From positions 91,525,112 to 91,589,111 of the forward strand of contig CM043945.1 of the NCBI GenBank assembly GCA_014529385.2: a DNA stretch of 64,000 nt, in the 5' to 3' direction. A program made the translations under genes and the position numbers. The stretch comes from Adiantum capillus-veneris (taxonomy: Eukaryota > Streptophyta > Polypodiopsida > Polypodiales > Pteridaceae). This document shows, piece by piece, positions 1 through 11,422 of the stretch. Under the pieces are notes generated by a model. It did no database searches and was not told where the DNA came from. It saw only the letters and a program-made list of their open reading frames with translations. Position 1 is the stretch's first letter. Each line of letters starts with the position of its first letter.

Positions 1-440
1 AAATCTATACATATGGACATGATGCCCAATGTCAAAAGTGTGTGCAAGCTTTCTTTTTGTGGGTCTTTTATCTTGCTTTAGCAAGCACACGTACATGTAC
101 TACAAGTCGCGAGTATAGTGACAGCTGTCGGGTTACTTTAAGTGCCCGTGAGAGAGTTTTTTGAAAGAAGACTTGTACATAAGTTAAATACAGGTACAAA
201 GTAAAAACAATTTAGGAAAATGTGAGGTTTTTGGTCGTTGGGACTCCTTCATGCTCTCTATGTTCTTTCTTTTTTCCCTCGATTAGGTCTCTCTATACCT
301 AGTCTTCCTATTACATCATCGTGTTCACGTTGATGTTTCACATAGTTATGCATGGGTTCAATTTGAAGGATTTAATAAATTTTGTTGTAGAGTTTGTAGA
401 GATTTTTTGAAGCTTGAATCCATGTATTTTTGAGTTGGGA
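1..440 (+). repeat. LTR fragment, family C (left end of window)
   Basis: The first few hundred bases match the 5' part of the family-C LTR at 21240 and 45135: an ATATGGACATG motif, then a TTTAGCAAGCAC block, then an 'agctatcggg'-like block, in the same order and orientation. The copy is clearly diverged, and its true start lies left of the window. The right edge is uncertain because similarity fades after the 'gggactccttcatg' stretch near 250-300. No paired LTR is visible, so this may be a solo or truncated LTR. Confidence 0.6.
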
Positions 441-889
441 TTTTGGAGTTATGGTCTATTCTCTACAACCTACAATGTATGGCAGCTTTGGGACAAAACT
501 ATGTAGGTTGGATTGTGGAGACCCATACGTCTTGTGGGTGATGTATGCTTTGAAGGGGGATTTTTAAAATGGTTTGTGATGATGGAGAAATATTTCTTTG
601 CAAGATCATTGGTAGGCGACGTCCATAATTCCGTGCCTAAATAAGTTTCTTCTTTCTTTGTGACATAGTCTCTTGTGTGGGCGACGACCAATAAATTCCC
701 AAGGGGACTACTCTTATTGGATTTATGGTGTCTCAAAGGGGTTTCTCAAAGCTTTGGGTGTTCTTGTAGTGCTCTTTCAATGATCTTGGGTGACATCACT
801 ATAGAGGTGTTCCAATTTGCTTGTATCCCAACAACAGAATCTACATGTCCTTCCTTTGGTGTGGTGGCCTACGTCATGGCGGCTACGTG
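441..889. other. Anonymous sequence, no gene recognised
   Basis: Short open frames occur on both strands, but none has recognisable domains. The minus strand may be the distal end of the decayed element-F protein described next. I see no promoter, RNA gene or clean repeat boundary here. Confidence 0.4.
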
Positions 890-1300
890 AGCTTTTCTCA
901 ATTTTGTTTCTAGTTGGTCTATTTCCTATTAATATATGTCCTCCCACTACATAAAATCAATAGAGAGCTCTCTTCTCTACATTTGCTCTAACTTCAGCTC
1001 CATCTCAAGGTCATTAACTTTTTGTTCCACTACTTTGTATGTTTGATTTGTGTCCTGTAGTGTGGCTATTGTAAGGTTTTCCTTGAGCTGGTTTAACAAA
1101 GTATCTTGCTCTTGGAACCTAGCTTCTAATTGTGCCAACTAATTATTTGCAATGTTGAGCTGAATTTGCAGCTTGTTAATTTTTGAAGCAGACTCTTGTA
1201 GAGCTAAGGTGGCTATTGTGACTTGTTGCTCTTACTGCTGATTCCTAGTCTGGAGAGCTTCCAGATCCACTATTGACTTTACCGATTAATTCAAAAAATT
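890..1300 (-). pseudogene. Coiled-coil remnant of element F protein
   Basis: Read on the minus strand, this stretch encodes a long heptad-like helix rich in Leu, Gln, Glu and Lys, for example LQIQLNIANN near 1180-1150 and a related helix near 1130-1020. Several in-frame stops interrupt it. It lies downstream, in the minus direction, of the basic region at 1850-2190 and the globular domain at 2191-3090, but in a different frame. It is therefore probably the C-terminal coiled coil of the same decayed protein. The family is not recognised. Confidence 0.4.
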
Positions 1301-1379
1301 CCTTTTCTTTGAATTCCATGGCTTCTTTGTATGAATCAACACGAACATTGGCCATGTCTATCCTTTCATATGAGAGCCG

Positions 1380-2190
1380 TAGTTGCCTATATACGCTATG
1401 CAGCTATTGGTGGCGACCATAGATCTTGTCTTTCATTTTGTCCACCACATCATGTGCATACTAGGCATATTCATCTATATCCTCCCGAATCTCCATTCTT
1501 CTTGTGTTTCTTGCTTCAAGTTGATTTGTTTGTGTGTCATGAGCCTCAGTGATTGGCTCATCTACCTTCTTTGCTTGAGTACCTGGTATCTCTATTGGGC
1601 TAGCGTGTTCACCTCTTGCTCATTGATAGTTTCTTTGGGTGGTTCTATTTCTGGTTCCATGTTGCGAGTAATGGGAGTGGTCTTCTTTGGTTGTGGTTGT
1701 GTTGTGTCCTCTGGCTATGGTGGTGCACTTGGAGGAGAGAAATGTGAAACTTTTGTAGTAGGACTGACTCATTCTTTGGGTGAATCCTCTCTAGGTGGTG
1801 TATTTCCTTCTTCTTGTGTCTTTGCTTGCTCTCATTCCCGTTATTGTTTATGATAGAGATGTTCTAAGCCACTCTGAGGATCGTCCTTTTCATCAAACAT
1901 TGGGTGTTTGCTTTTGAATTTTGATTCTTCTTGGAGATGGTTTCCATTTTTCCTCAAAATCCCTTTCGAGTCCTCTTTCCTACTCAAAAGCTGCCTTCTC
2001 TCTTTCTACTCTTGCTACTTTTTGGATTGGTGCTTATGCTGTTCTACAAGGCGTGGCCGTTTTGTGGCTTTTGTGTCCTCTACCTTTGTTTTCCCCTTTT
2101 CTCTTTTCTTTATTTTGAGAGGAGTGTTTTTCTCCACCGTCTCTTCTTCTTCCTTGTTGCTTTCAGTGTCTTTGCTACAATATTTGTTTC
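1380..2190 (-). pseudogene. Lys/Glu-rich basic linker of element F protein (decayed)
   Basis: Directly after the stop of the 2191-2919 frame, the same minus-strand frame continues as a strongly charged segment with Glu clusters followed by Lys/Arg clusters (KIKKREKGK, then KRPRL). This resembles a nuclear-localisation-type basic patch. Stops and frame changes accumulate towards 1380, where the sequence becomes Ser/Pro/His-rich. Plus-strand frames here are Leu/Ser/Phe-rich mirror images of this coding and are not genes. The function is unknown. The order globular domain, basic region, coiled coil is all that can be said. Confidence 0.4.
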
Positions 2191-3090
2191 CTAGCTAGGG
2201 ACTTCAACTAGTCTCGTCCTTAGTTTGGTTCTCACTGGTGGAGCTCTTGTTTTCAGTTCTTCTTGTTCATTCTTGTTCAATAGCCATAGATTTTTCTCTG
2301 GTGCAGTCAATAAATGCTCTACCTGGCCGATAGCATGGTAATTAATCTGTGTTAGCACTTCTAGAGATCCCAAGAAGGTGATGTTATTTGGCTTTTTCAC
2401 ATGAGTGAGAGTTGTGTGAATATATTGGGCGTGGTCTACTTTTGTCATGCCGTCTTGCTTTGAGGCTTGTGTGAATGTGGATGCCATGTCATTATTTGGA
2501 ATTGTGTATCTGGGAGGTCTTTTAGCAGTGAAGTGAAAGTGTTGATGATAGAGCCAAAGTGACCGCTCTATCCCTCTTTCCTTTAGATCCAAGAAGGAGG
2601 TTGACCGATTGGTGAAAATGCCGGTTGTGGGCAACCCTCTGTCTCTCACAGGTTTTCCTCCTCTTTGTAGCCTTAGGGCTTCAGCAACCTTGTTTTCTGC
2701 GATGTGCACCTCTATTGGAGAGTCGTTTAAATCCGAGATGGTTTTGCCCTTCCTTCTTCTGTAAATACTGTGTAAGAGCTCATAAGCCCTCTTATATTCT
2801 ACACCACAAGGCAAGTATAGTTCAAGGTAGTATTTGAGGCCAATTCTTTCCCAAAGTGGCATGACTACCTCTTCTTTGACAAGATCTTGAGCTTCCTTCA
2901 ACAACAATTGAACTTCCACTTTAGGTACATGTGTGCTTTTTAATGAGCCATGGTATATAGTGAGATGTTGACTTTCAAGCTGTTCTTTTGACAGTGAGGT
3001 GAAATTTGCTTCCTTGAGGGACTCTTCTTCTAACTAGTATGGTGGAAGCTCAACAAATTTTTCCTTCACGGTTTCTTCTTTGGAGCTTTA
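2191..3090 (-). pseudogene. Unidentified protein of element F, N-terminal domain (242-codon open frame plus upstream part)
   Basis: The minus strand has an open frame from an ATG at 2919 to a stop at 2191 (242 codons). The same frame extends upstream to about 3090 through one in-frame stop (TAG on the minus strand near 3037), so the ATG at 2919 is probably internal. The sequence is helical and globular, with no transmembrane segment; recognisable landmarks are MPLWERIGLKYYLELYLP near the start and a long mixed region. It is not a gag, protease, reverse transcriptase or integrase that I recognise. It lies just downstream of the palindromic leader at 3141-3819 read on the same strand. By position it is the first ORF of a minus-strand LTR element, as in D, E and G. 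It could be an extra ORF1-like or captured plant mobile-domain protein. Confidence 0.5.
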
Positions 3091-3140
3091 GAGGTAGAGA
3101 GTGAACCTGGCAGGGTAGCATCCAATTCATTGGTTAGACC

Positions 3141-3819
3141 AAGATAGCAAGTCCCAATCAAGTAGAGAAACCAATAAGACATAAATAGGCTCTAAAAAGG
3201 TCAATCTTGGAAAAATTTATCTTACGCACGCCTAAGATACAGATAGGTGTAGTGCATGCAATTTTGTGCCAGAGCGAATGCATAAAAACTGTATAGGTTT
3301 TTTGTGATTTGCATGGAGTTGGATATCTTTTGGACACTTGTGGTGAGAATTGTGTATAAATTTGTGTCCGCTTTACCGCTTTTATAGCTTTTGGTGACAG
3401 ATAGGGTTTTACTGTGCCAAACTTGATGAAACTTGTCAGGGTGCTTTAGTTGACCATAGTTGACTATTTATGTCATCAAATTGCAAATTAGGCCTTCCCT
3501 GTAGCATGTCTATCTTAGGTGCCCCTAAGATAAATTTGAGTAATTTGGGTAGGTTCTTTGTTTCTGACACCCTGATTGGTTGTGGAGGGTATATTCTTGA
3601 TGTCACATAAAGTTGGGTTCTGAATTGATAAGCTAAAAGTAAGTTTTGGGCTACTTGAGTCTATTTGGTGCGGTAAAATGCATTTGAGAGTAGTTGTGCA
3701 TGAAATGAGTGTACCAGAGTGATGTGGGCTTTGTGAGGGTAGGGGAATCATGCCAATGTGAAAGTATATGAAAAATTTACTTCCATCCTAGCAAATTATC
3801 TTCGAACATGCCTAAGATA
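3141..3819 (-). repeat. Palindromic leader modules of element F (family 2)
   Basis: There are three imperfect 22-23 bp palindromes at 3218-3239, 3511-3532 and 3797-3819. The half-site is TATCTTAGG followed, after a short core, by CCTAAGATA. Spacings are 293 and 286 bp, matching those in G, D and E. Reading the minus strand, the position 98 bases after the middle palindrome (3434 downward) carries AAGTTTCATCAAGTTTGG. This is the same accessory inverted repeat found at the same offset in D and fixes the orientation as minus. Confidence 0.75.
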
Positions 3820-4122
3820 ATTTTTACAAATTAATGCAATTTAGGCCCTAATCTTGTCCCATATAGCTTCTACTAGGTTAATTATGTAGGGTGAAGCCCT
3901 TGGTCGTGTTTCTTGCACTTGTTGGTATCCTTGATTAGGTTGGCAGTTCCCTTTTGAGCCGAGCTTGAATTGGAGTCTTTAGTCATCAGTTATCTGCCCA
4001 GTGAAGGTTGGTAAGGTTCCATTGTAAGGTATAGAGTGCCCCCTTTGAGTTTAAGGTCAACCGGATTAATATTTTGCATTGTGATACAAAATGTCGCTTT
4101 GTAGTAAGGATATGGTCATCTT

Positions 4123-4437
4123 TGTTATAGAAATGATATTTTATGATTTATTGTAGCTGACAGGTGGAAAAGACTAGACCGAGCTAGGCCTGTGCGAATG
4201 GATATATATGTATATTGTACATTTTAGTATTCAAGTGCTCTTTATGAGCTTTGGCCATTTATGACCGGCCGGCTAGTTTGTAACCAATTTGACCATTCAA
4301 GAAATCTATAAATGAAATACGTGCAAGAGGGAAATGGTCACTCTTGCACGGGGGGGGGAGATTGCACCCAGTGTCTGTGTTGCTCTTCTCATCTCTCCTC
4401 TCTTCTCTCTGCGCCTGCACGCGCTCTCTTGCTCTCT

Positions 4438-4513
<76 letters not shown>

Positions 4514-4633
4514 TTGTGTTGTGCTCGATTATGGATTTGTGCAAATTGGCAGGTATGTAGATTTAGTCATTTATGTCTTGCTATGTGCTATTTTCGAGTA
4601 TTTTGTAGGGTAGCCAGGCTTCCGGCTGTAGCA
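4123..4633 (+). repeat. 5' LTR of element H with (TC)n expansion
   Basis: The 511-bp LTR contains a (TC)n tract of roughly 70 bases at about 4442-4511. The 3' copy (7812-8299, 488 bp) has only a short TCTCTCTC at the same place, plus an extra block near 8100-8130 that is absent from this copy. Apart from these indels the two are close to identical, so the insertion is not ancient. Confidence 0.92.
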
Positions 4634-4634
4634 G

Positions 4635-4646
4635 TGGTATCAGAGC
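4635..4646 (+). promoter_or_regulatory. Primer-binding site (initiator tRNA-Met) of element H
   Basis: TGGTATCAGAGC follows the LTR end TGTAGCA after one base. It is complementary to the 3' end of plant initiator tRNA-Met, so minus-strand cDNA synthesis would start here. Confidence 0.9.
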
Positions 4647-5852
4647 GAAGGTCAACATCTTCAGTGATGCACAAATGGTTTTTATGGAGGAATCTATTTT
4701 TGCAATATTGATACAACTAAGTTATTTTCTAAATTTTATCTACCTCTTTGCTCCCTTTTGTGTTTATGGACATTGATTTTTCTATATTCATTGTCAAAGA
4801 GCTTGATGTATGTATTGAAGTAGTTCATGGCTTTTGCATATTTCGAATGGGGAGGTGTACAAGCTCATAAGAGTTGTACCTTATAAAAAAACGGTTTTAG
4901 TTAAACACACACAAAAAAAATTTAAAAAAATAAAAAATGGTATATTTATGTAGATCGATTGGTGGAAATATCTTTGTAAGCTGGTATATTAATTTGTATT
5001 AGATAATATAGTTTGATGCGAAGAAGATACGGACGGAACCTCTCATCTCATATGAAGGAAGAAAATGAACAAAAAAAAAAGATGGGATTTTAATCATCAA
5101 CGCCATTCAACCCTCTGCCTAGGAACAAGGTGTGAGAGTTAAGGGACCATGTTCCAAAGCAATGAATGGTCACCGTGGGACACAATGCCAACAGATTGCT
5201 TAGGCCCAGCAAACTGCGAATGACAACCGATCGTGTTTTTACTGCTTTCCATGCTTTCTAAGTGTTGACTCTCAGGTGATGAAGCATCGAAACAATCGGT
5301 CGTATCATGTGGGTTTGAATCCAAGGCTCGGATTGGAGAAAAAGTTACCTTAGCATGTGCCTCTCTATGTTTAACATGCCATAATTTCGTCCAATCTCTT
5401 CCCACAAAAACCTTATTGAACTGCAGGGTCTAAGAACCCAGTGTTGCACACTCTAGAGAACGATGGGAAAACACAAAATGTGAACCCCAGGCGCGTAACA
5501 ATCTAGGTTTGAGTTCTGCAACCTGGACGTGCAAAAGCCGGGTATGAACCGAGTTGTTGCTGCTTTGGTCATCCGTAATTGACAGCGCAACTACGACAAA
5601 CATTGCAGTAGCCGTAAAAAGGGTGCCACTAATGTTACACTCACCATGGGTTTCACGTACCTACCTCCCTCACTGGCGGCTCACAGACACCATGCAAACT
5701 GGGAGTTGCTCTCTCTGCTGGCTATCCAATCTCTCAGTTCAAATGGTCACGAGGTGTTCATCTCTCCCCTTCTCTCTCTCAGAACCGCCACCAACTCTCT
5801 CTCTCTCTCTAAACGACACCCTCTCCTAAACTACAGACAATAGTAAGTGTCC

Positions 5853-5902
<50 letters not shown>

Positions 5903-7160
5903 GGCCGCCCAACCAACCACCCATGCAGTTTTTTTTTTCTCAATGTCGCTCTCTCTTTCTCTCACTTTTGACTGTTTAGCCGCCACCAACATTCACTCTC
6001 TCTCGTTGCCAACTGGAAACTGGCGATTGCACACACCAATAAACCCCTTCCTCGTTCACAGGCTCACACAAGCCATGCAGTGGGAGATGCTCTCTCTCAC
6101 GGCCGTCATCCTCTCTCTCTCTATCAACCAACTCGCACAACACCACCTTGGTGACTCCGCATGCACCGCGGAACGTACACTTTTTGATGATGTTATACGG
6201 CTGCAGTTCTCATCCATGAACAGGCCGCCATGCACTAAACTCCCCCCACCACTAGCTGCAGCCCTTTTTCTGAACGTCGCTAGCTGCCCCATACGCATGC
6301 AATTCGCAACCCTTTGATCTCTCACTCATGCTAACTAGCAGCAACCATCGGTCATGACTCTACACCGCTTACTGATTTCTCTCGGATTGACGGCCTGCAC
6401 TTTTTTTTCCCCATTGATACATACTGCTCTACTATTAAAATATTCATAATTAATTTTTACGTCTATTTTGCATCCTTTCAAATGTAGCCTCCTAACTTTT
6501 AGTCACGCAGACCATTTGTGTGTTATAGTTTTTATGCCAATTGTAAGTAGGTATGCCACACATTCATGTTGATTTCTAACCAGTAACGTGGCATGTCCAA
6601 TGTATGTCTGCTAGCTGTATGTTTCTTCACAATGACTTCACATTCTAAAGACATAAGATATTCATACTTCTGGCACTTTATGGATTTTAATGAAGCACAT
6701 GTTGGGCACCAATTTGCTAAGGGTACTCATCTCTACACCAAAATGTGATACCAACTTGGCACTACTTTGTTATTAGACCAATATCCACCGGTTATCCCAG
6801 TCTTGCAAAACAATTTTTTAATTTATATAGCACCTTCATTATCTGCTTGTTTGAATCAATTTTATTATAAAATTTTGATGTATTTAGAGTGCAATGAAAT
6901 TATTGTTGAATTTAACAAGATATCATCTTTAGTACTTGTCTTTGAGAAACACGTTTGCAAATATTATTGTAGCCATCTCTCACATCGTGGATTACACTAG
7001 TAGTAATTGGACTTTCTATTGACATCATTTGACATTATGGTATAGCATGAATTAGATTGATTTGGGGACGATCGTCACATTTGGTATATGTTTCAGCATT
7101 CCAATCTATTCCAGTTTGATGCCAAGTAAGTATTTTAAATTTTTTTATGTTTTGTTTAGT
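4647..7160. other. Non-coding interior of element H
   Basis: There is no recognisable retroviral domain. The region 5554-6317 is rich in CTCTC tracts (longest about 5851-5900), which create Leu/Ser-rich open frames of no significance. The segment 5139-5405 and the TC-rich block could be captured host DNA, but I recognise no gene. AT-rich sequence follows from 6420. Confidence 0.5.
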
Positions 7161-7175
7161 CCATTGATCACATGC

Positions 7176-7410
7176 ACACAGATCCGTCGATTTAGGCAAT
7201 GTGTAAATGCTCATCTTGGTGTAGATTCGCCGATTTAGGCAACACCAATTATCTGTGTAGATCCGCTGATTTAGGCAGCACACTGACAAATTGCAGATCT
7301 AGTCACAATGGTAAATGCAGATCCGCCGATATAGGCAACATTAGTGCAGATTCGCCGATCTAGGCAGCACGTCTTATTGGTGTAGATTCGCCGATTTAAG
7401 CAACACCAAT
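7176..7410 (+). repeat. Six dispersed copies of a 20-bp motif in element H
   Basis: A motif close to GATTCGCCGATTTAGGCAAC occurs at 7181, 7224, 7260, 7320, 7349 and 7385, with irregular spacing (43, 36, 60, 29 and 36 bp). Two copies (7224 and 7385) are flanked by complementary arms, TTGGTGT before and ACACCAA after. Each of these can therefore form a short hairpin with the motif in the loop. The cluster sits about 400 bp before the 3' LTR. Confidence 0.8.
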
Positions 7411-7811
7411 CACAAAATCATACTGTAACTGGTATGATTTTGTTACCCGGGTACATAATGAAAGTGATTTGGATTTGGACTTATACTGTGGAATTGGAAA
7501 TGGATTGGGATTTGGTATCTGGTGATTAGTATGGTGGTGTTTATGTGATGAGATTTGACTTTATGAGATTGATGATGAGTGTGACCAATGATATCCTGAT
7601 TCATCAGGGGATGACATATACTGCTTATTCTAGTGGTATGGGACACTAGAATAGGTAGTATGTGGATGACGTCAGGCATAAGCTAATTTTTTTTAGTTTC
7701 ATATATTATGTGATGTTTTTGAAACGACATACTAATCACTGTTTTTGACAAGTATTGTTTGCAGATATTTATCTTCGCAACTGAGGACAATTGCTTTCCA
7801 ACGGAGAGGTA

Positions 7812-8299
7812 TGTTATAGAAATGATATTTTATGATTTATTGTAGCTGACAGGTGGAAAAGACTAGACCGAGCTAGGCCTATGCGAATGGATATATAAGT
7901 ATATTGTACATTTTATTATTCAAGTGCTCTTTATGAGCTTTGGCCATTTATGACCGGCCGGCCAGTTTGTAACCAATTTGACCATTCAAGAAATCTATAA
8001 ATGAAATACGTGCAAGAGGGAAATGGTCACTTTTTCACGGGGGGAGATTGCACCCAGTGTCTGCGATGCTCTTCTCATCTCTCCTCTCTTCTCTCTCGCC
8101 ACACCGGCGTAGCACTCCGCTCTAGGAGGTGCGCCTGCATGCGCTCTCTTGCTCTCTCCCACTCTGTGTCTCTCTCTATTTGTGTTGTGCTCGATTATGG
8201 ATTTGTGCAAGTCGGCAGGTACGTAGATTTAGTCATTTATGTCTTGCTATGTGCTATTTTTGAGTATTTTGAAGGGCAGCTAGGCTTCCGACTGTAGCA
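7812..8299 (+). repeat. 3' LTR of element H
   Basis: This 488-bp copy of the LTR at 4123 starts TGTTATAG and ends TGTAGCA, followed by the target duplication ATCTT (8300-8304). It lacks the long (TC)n tract of the 5' copy. Confidence 0.92.
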
Positions 8300-8304
8300 A
8301 TCTT

Positions 8305-9337
8305 GTTGTTTATTGATTGACTAGACCTTCATTTCACCCCTAACACTCCAGAAATCCCCAATATGATAGTCCCAACAGATATGTGAAATTTGGTTTAGAT
8401 ATGGGTCCTCTATCTTTGGCGCGTTGAAGATACTAGGTTAGTTTTTCTCAAACTTTTTGCATTTTTGGCCCTAGCAATGTGTGGCCCTACTAGTGAAGAG
8501 CCTCTAGTTCACTTTTGGTGCAATATGGAGGTCTGGTGTGGCTGATGTTAGTGGTTATGATCTCAAAATTTCCTAGATTGATCCGTGTATCTATGCCTCC
8601 TATTGCTCATGTGGTTGACAATGTGATATCCAAAATTTTTCTAGACATAGTTAGGAACTTATCCCTCATGGCTCGAGTGAGTAAGAGCCGGAAAATGGGG
8701 CATAGGAGAGCATGGAAGGTCGCCAACATCCACAACTCAGAGCTCTTCCTCTAAAGTCTAGAATGCAAATGAGAGGAAATATTTCCCATAGGACTATACA
8801 TACCTGGACTTTTCAAACCTATCAATGCCTACCTGGTGAGCCTAATAGACCTTATAGTGTACTCTTGGATAAAAAATCTTTGAAAACTGACATCCATGGA
8901 CCTTTTTGTCACATTGCTCCAAATGTTTAGTGAGTTGGAGTGGCCGCCAAATTTTTTTGAACGGATTTTCTTTTTTTTAAAAAAGGATTTGCTTTTAAAA
9001 AAAAGGCTCATCCATTAAACGGATTTGCCTTTAAAAAAAAAGGCTCATCCATTAAACTTTGATATTTGGTGTTTGAAGTTCCAATCAATTCTGACATTCC
9101 GGCTCATTATTTTTCATTGGATTTTATTAGCAAAATTAAAGGAAAATTAACCTAACTGCTCAAAAAGATTCATCCTATACGCAAAAATACTAAATCAATC
9201 CTAAATTTATTAGTTGGCCCTTTTTTTGTGGAATGCTCCATTTTCATACTAATTTTGACCAAAAAGCATACAATATGAGTAAACACTGCACCATTTATGG
9301 CATTTTGGTAGTTATGTACACTATACAAAGATATCTA
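8305..9337. other. Anonymous AT-rich sequence
   Basis: This resumes the sequence interrupted by element H (element F leader or flank). The short open frame at 8515-8754 has no recognisable domain. A-rich and T-rich runs occur at 8940-9040, including a direct repeat of a 'cggattt..cttttaaaaaaaaaggctcatccattaaac' type at about 8990-9056. No gene is supported. Confidence 0.4.
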
Positions 9338-9723
9338 GGGATTAACTTGTTGCATTTCCCAATTATCGTGTTATAAGGGCAGTCAGCTAATTTATTCAAG
9401 AAAGATCGTATATTAATACACAATTACTTCAAAACATTGCCCATCTTTTCAAAATCGATATACTTTGTCCCTTTTTGGATCACCTCCCCCCTCCTTGCTT
9501 CAGTCTACCGAAATAACTGAGTATTCTTATCGAGGGATTAACTTGTTGCATTTCCCAATTATCGTGTTATAAGGGCAGTCGGCTAATTTATTCAAGAAAG
9601 ATCGTATATTAATACACAATTACTTCAAAACATTGCCCATCTTTTCAAAATCGATATACTTTGTCCCTTTTTGGATCACCTCCCCCCTCCTTGCTTCAGT
9701 CTACCGAAATAACTGAGTATTCT
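9338..9723 (+). repeat. Two-copy 190-bp tandem duplication
   Basis: Bases 9338-9527 and 9534-9723 are the same 190-bp sequence (starting GGGATTAACTTG, ending GAGTATTCT), separated by 6 bp (TATCGA). I find one base difference: AGTCAGC against AGTCGGC. There are no LTR-type TG/CA ends, and with almost no space between copies they are not an LTR pair. This is a very recent local duplication, or an assembly artefact. Confidence 0.9.
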
Positions 9724-11270
9724 AGTTGTGCAGTGCATAGGCTACAAAGTTGTTTCTATGCATGGCCTTGATTGTCCCTATAATACTATTGATGTCAATG
9801 CATTTAAACATGCTATGCTAAGCAAGAGGTGGATCTTGAGTATTGTACTCAAGGGTTTCCACTGGTGAAGTATGTTGTGATCGAACTCTCTTGAAGATTA
9901 AACTTTGTAGCACTTGAGCACGTTCTTTTATGGTGCCATATGTACTGTCCACTGTGTTTTGAACGGAACCAGTGGGTTCAATCATGGTTGGTGGTTTGAC
10001 TGAATTTTAAAATCTAGTAGGTAAAACTGTATCATGTAGTATATTTATGGAGATCTCGGCCCATGGATCCCAGATCTGTAATCTCTACTCAATTAGAGGT
10101 CATATGTAGGAGTTATGGAAGACCAAAAATCATAAAACTGTACACCGGCTTCTTGTTTGAGAAAAAAGTGCATCCTTTGATGACTCTTACATCTCTCGCA
10201 CACCCACCATTCTTGCAAAAATGGCGTGCGCCTATTTGTCAAAATATTAATCACCTTCATAATCTTATGGCAAATAAAGAGGCCCTTTCAACTCCATCCT
10301 CTTCCATGAGAGACAAGGAACTAACACATGAAACTCTCCACCCATCCATGCCATATATAGGCCCTTGGCTTGTTAAATATATCCCCTTGAGCCACATGAG
10401 AATCCCGGTCCTTGGCCTAACCAGTCCTACCTTAGGTTTGATATTACTCCCCCCTTGGAGAAGTGTTTTTGTCTTAAGTGGTGATATCTTTGTGAGAACA
10501 TTGGCATCCCTCACAAATTCAACTTTCATTTGATAAATACACAGTTCAATAGGAGGTTCAATCTAACCAATAAAAACATCTTGATTGTGTCCACATTATT
10601 GTTCCTTTGCAACTATCTTATGTAACCATCCCATATCCAATGTAGCATATACACTCTATTTAGAACTCAGTAGAGTACTGTAAGTGAGTTTCCATAGCTA
10701 AGAGGTGTCTAAAAAAATACATCTTCTCGCTTTCCATTAAGGTGATAGGCTAACATAACTGATTAGCCAAGATTAAGTCCTTGACTTGTTATCATTTCTC
10801 ATCAGTAAACAACCCCACCATAATTGGTGATGGAGGTGGAGAACTTGGGGGGTCACTTGATAACTAAGTGACTATTACGTGAGTGTAGTAGAAGGGGTTA
10901 TTAAATTTTGTTTCTCTTCACATTTTCACATACAAAAGAATACCATTAAACAAATTGGAAAAAAATTTACTAAGCTTTGTTTCCCAACCATTTATAGAAA
11001 TTCTTCCACAAATGACTGATAAACTTGGGTCACACTTACTCGCAACATTGCAACAATGTTTTGAGCAAACAGTTGGCAACATCATAGAACGCCCTACAAA
11101 ATACAAAAAATAACATAATACAAGCAATGAAACACTAGATTTGCATACGCCATGATGGATTCCACAATGCATGTGTTCGACAATATACATGATCTGAGAT
11201 GAGAGGATGAGAGAGAGAGAGAGAGAGAGTAGGGGAGCATGGACCAATGCACCTCCGCTACCATATCAAC
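9724..11270. other. Anonymous sequence, probably decayed retroelement DNA
   Basis: No conserved domain is visible. The 156-codon plus frame at 10063-10533 is mirrored by a minus frame and has no recognisable motif. It contains an ACTCCCCCCTTG stretch (about 10448) of a kind common in plant LTRs. A short GA-repeat lies at about 11209-11229. Confidence 0.4.
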
Positions 11271-11422
11271 TGTTAGGATAAGCCCACGCTTGTGACACCA
11301 CGCGGGAAAAGCCCCTAGCACTTGCATGGCTGTTAAACTGGCACACCTCTTCACAAAGAGCATTCCACCCAGTAGGCTATGTGGCACACTTCGATGGCTT
11401 ATTCTATTTCTATATCTAAGCC
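11271..11422 (+). repeat. LTR-like repeat J, copy 1
   Basis: The sequence starts TGTTAGGATAAGCCCACGC and runs about 150 bp, nearly identical to 17550-17703. The second copy is directly preceded by a polypurine-type tract (GGCTTAAGGGGGCGAT), as at the 3' LTR of copia-type elements. The pair probably represents LTRs of an old element, interrupted by element A. Homology stops after about 11422, so this copy is truncated or rearranged. Confidence 0.65.

Larger units (their letters stand above)
4118..8304 (+). mobile_element. Element H: non-autonomous LTR retrotransposon with tRNA-iMet primer site
   Basis: LTRs lie at 4123-4633 and 7812-8299, both starting TGTTATAG and ending TGTAGCA. The 5-bp target duplication ATCTT is perfect at 4118-4122 and 8300-8304. 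Directly after the 5' LTR (one spacer base) is TGGTATCAGAGC (4635-4646), the canonical primer site for initiator tRNA-Met used by most plant copia elements. A purine-rich stretch ending GGAGAGG precedes the 3' LTR. The 3178-bp internal region has no gag, protease, reverse transcriptase or integrase, so movement must depend on proteins from another element. H is inserted in element F DNA. A diverged minus-strand relative is at 17900-18260. Confidence 0.92.

Noticed and set aside
1383-2194. Plus-strand Phe/Leu/Ser-rich frames, possibly membrane proteins
   Set aside because: They are the antisense of a Lys/Glu-rich minus-strand coding remnant.
4635-4646. Part of a tRNA-Met gene
   Set aside because: Only the 12-base complement of the tRNA 3' end is present, at the exact position of a retroelement primer site.
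4312-4711. Ser/Leu-rich open frames over (TC)n in the H LTR, and similar frames at 5847, 19353-19767, 20239-20600 and 41000-41426
   Set aside because: They are translations of dinucleotide repeats and lack any other coding signal.
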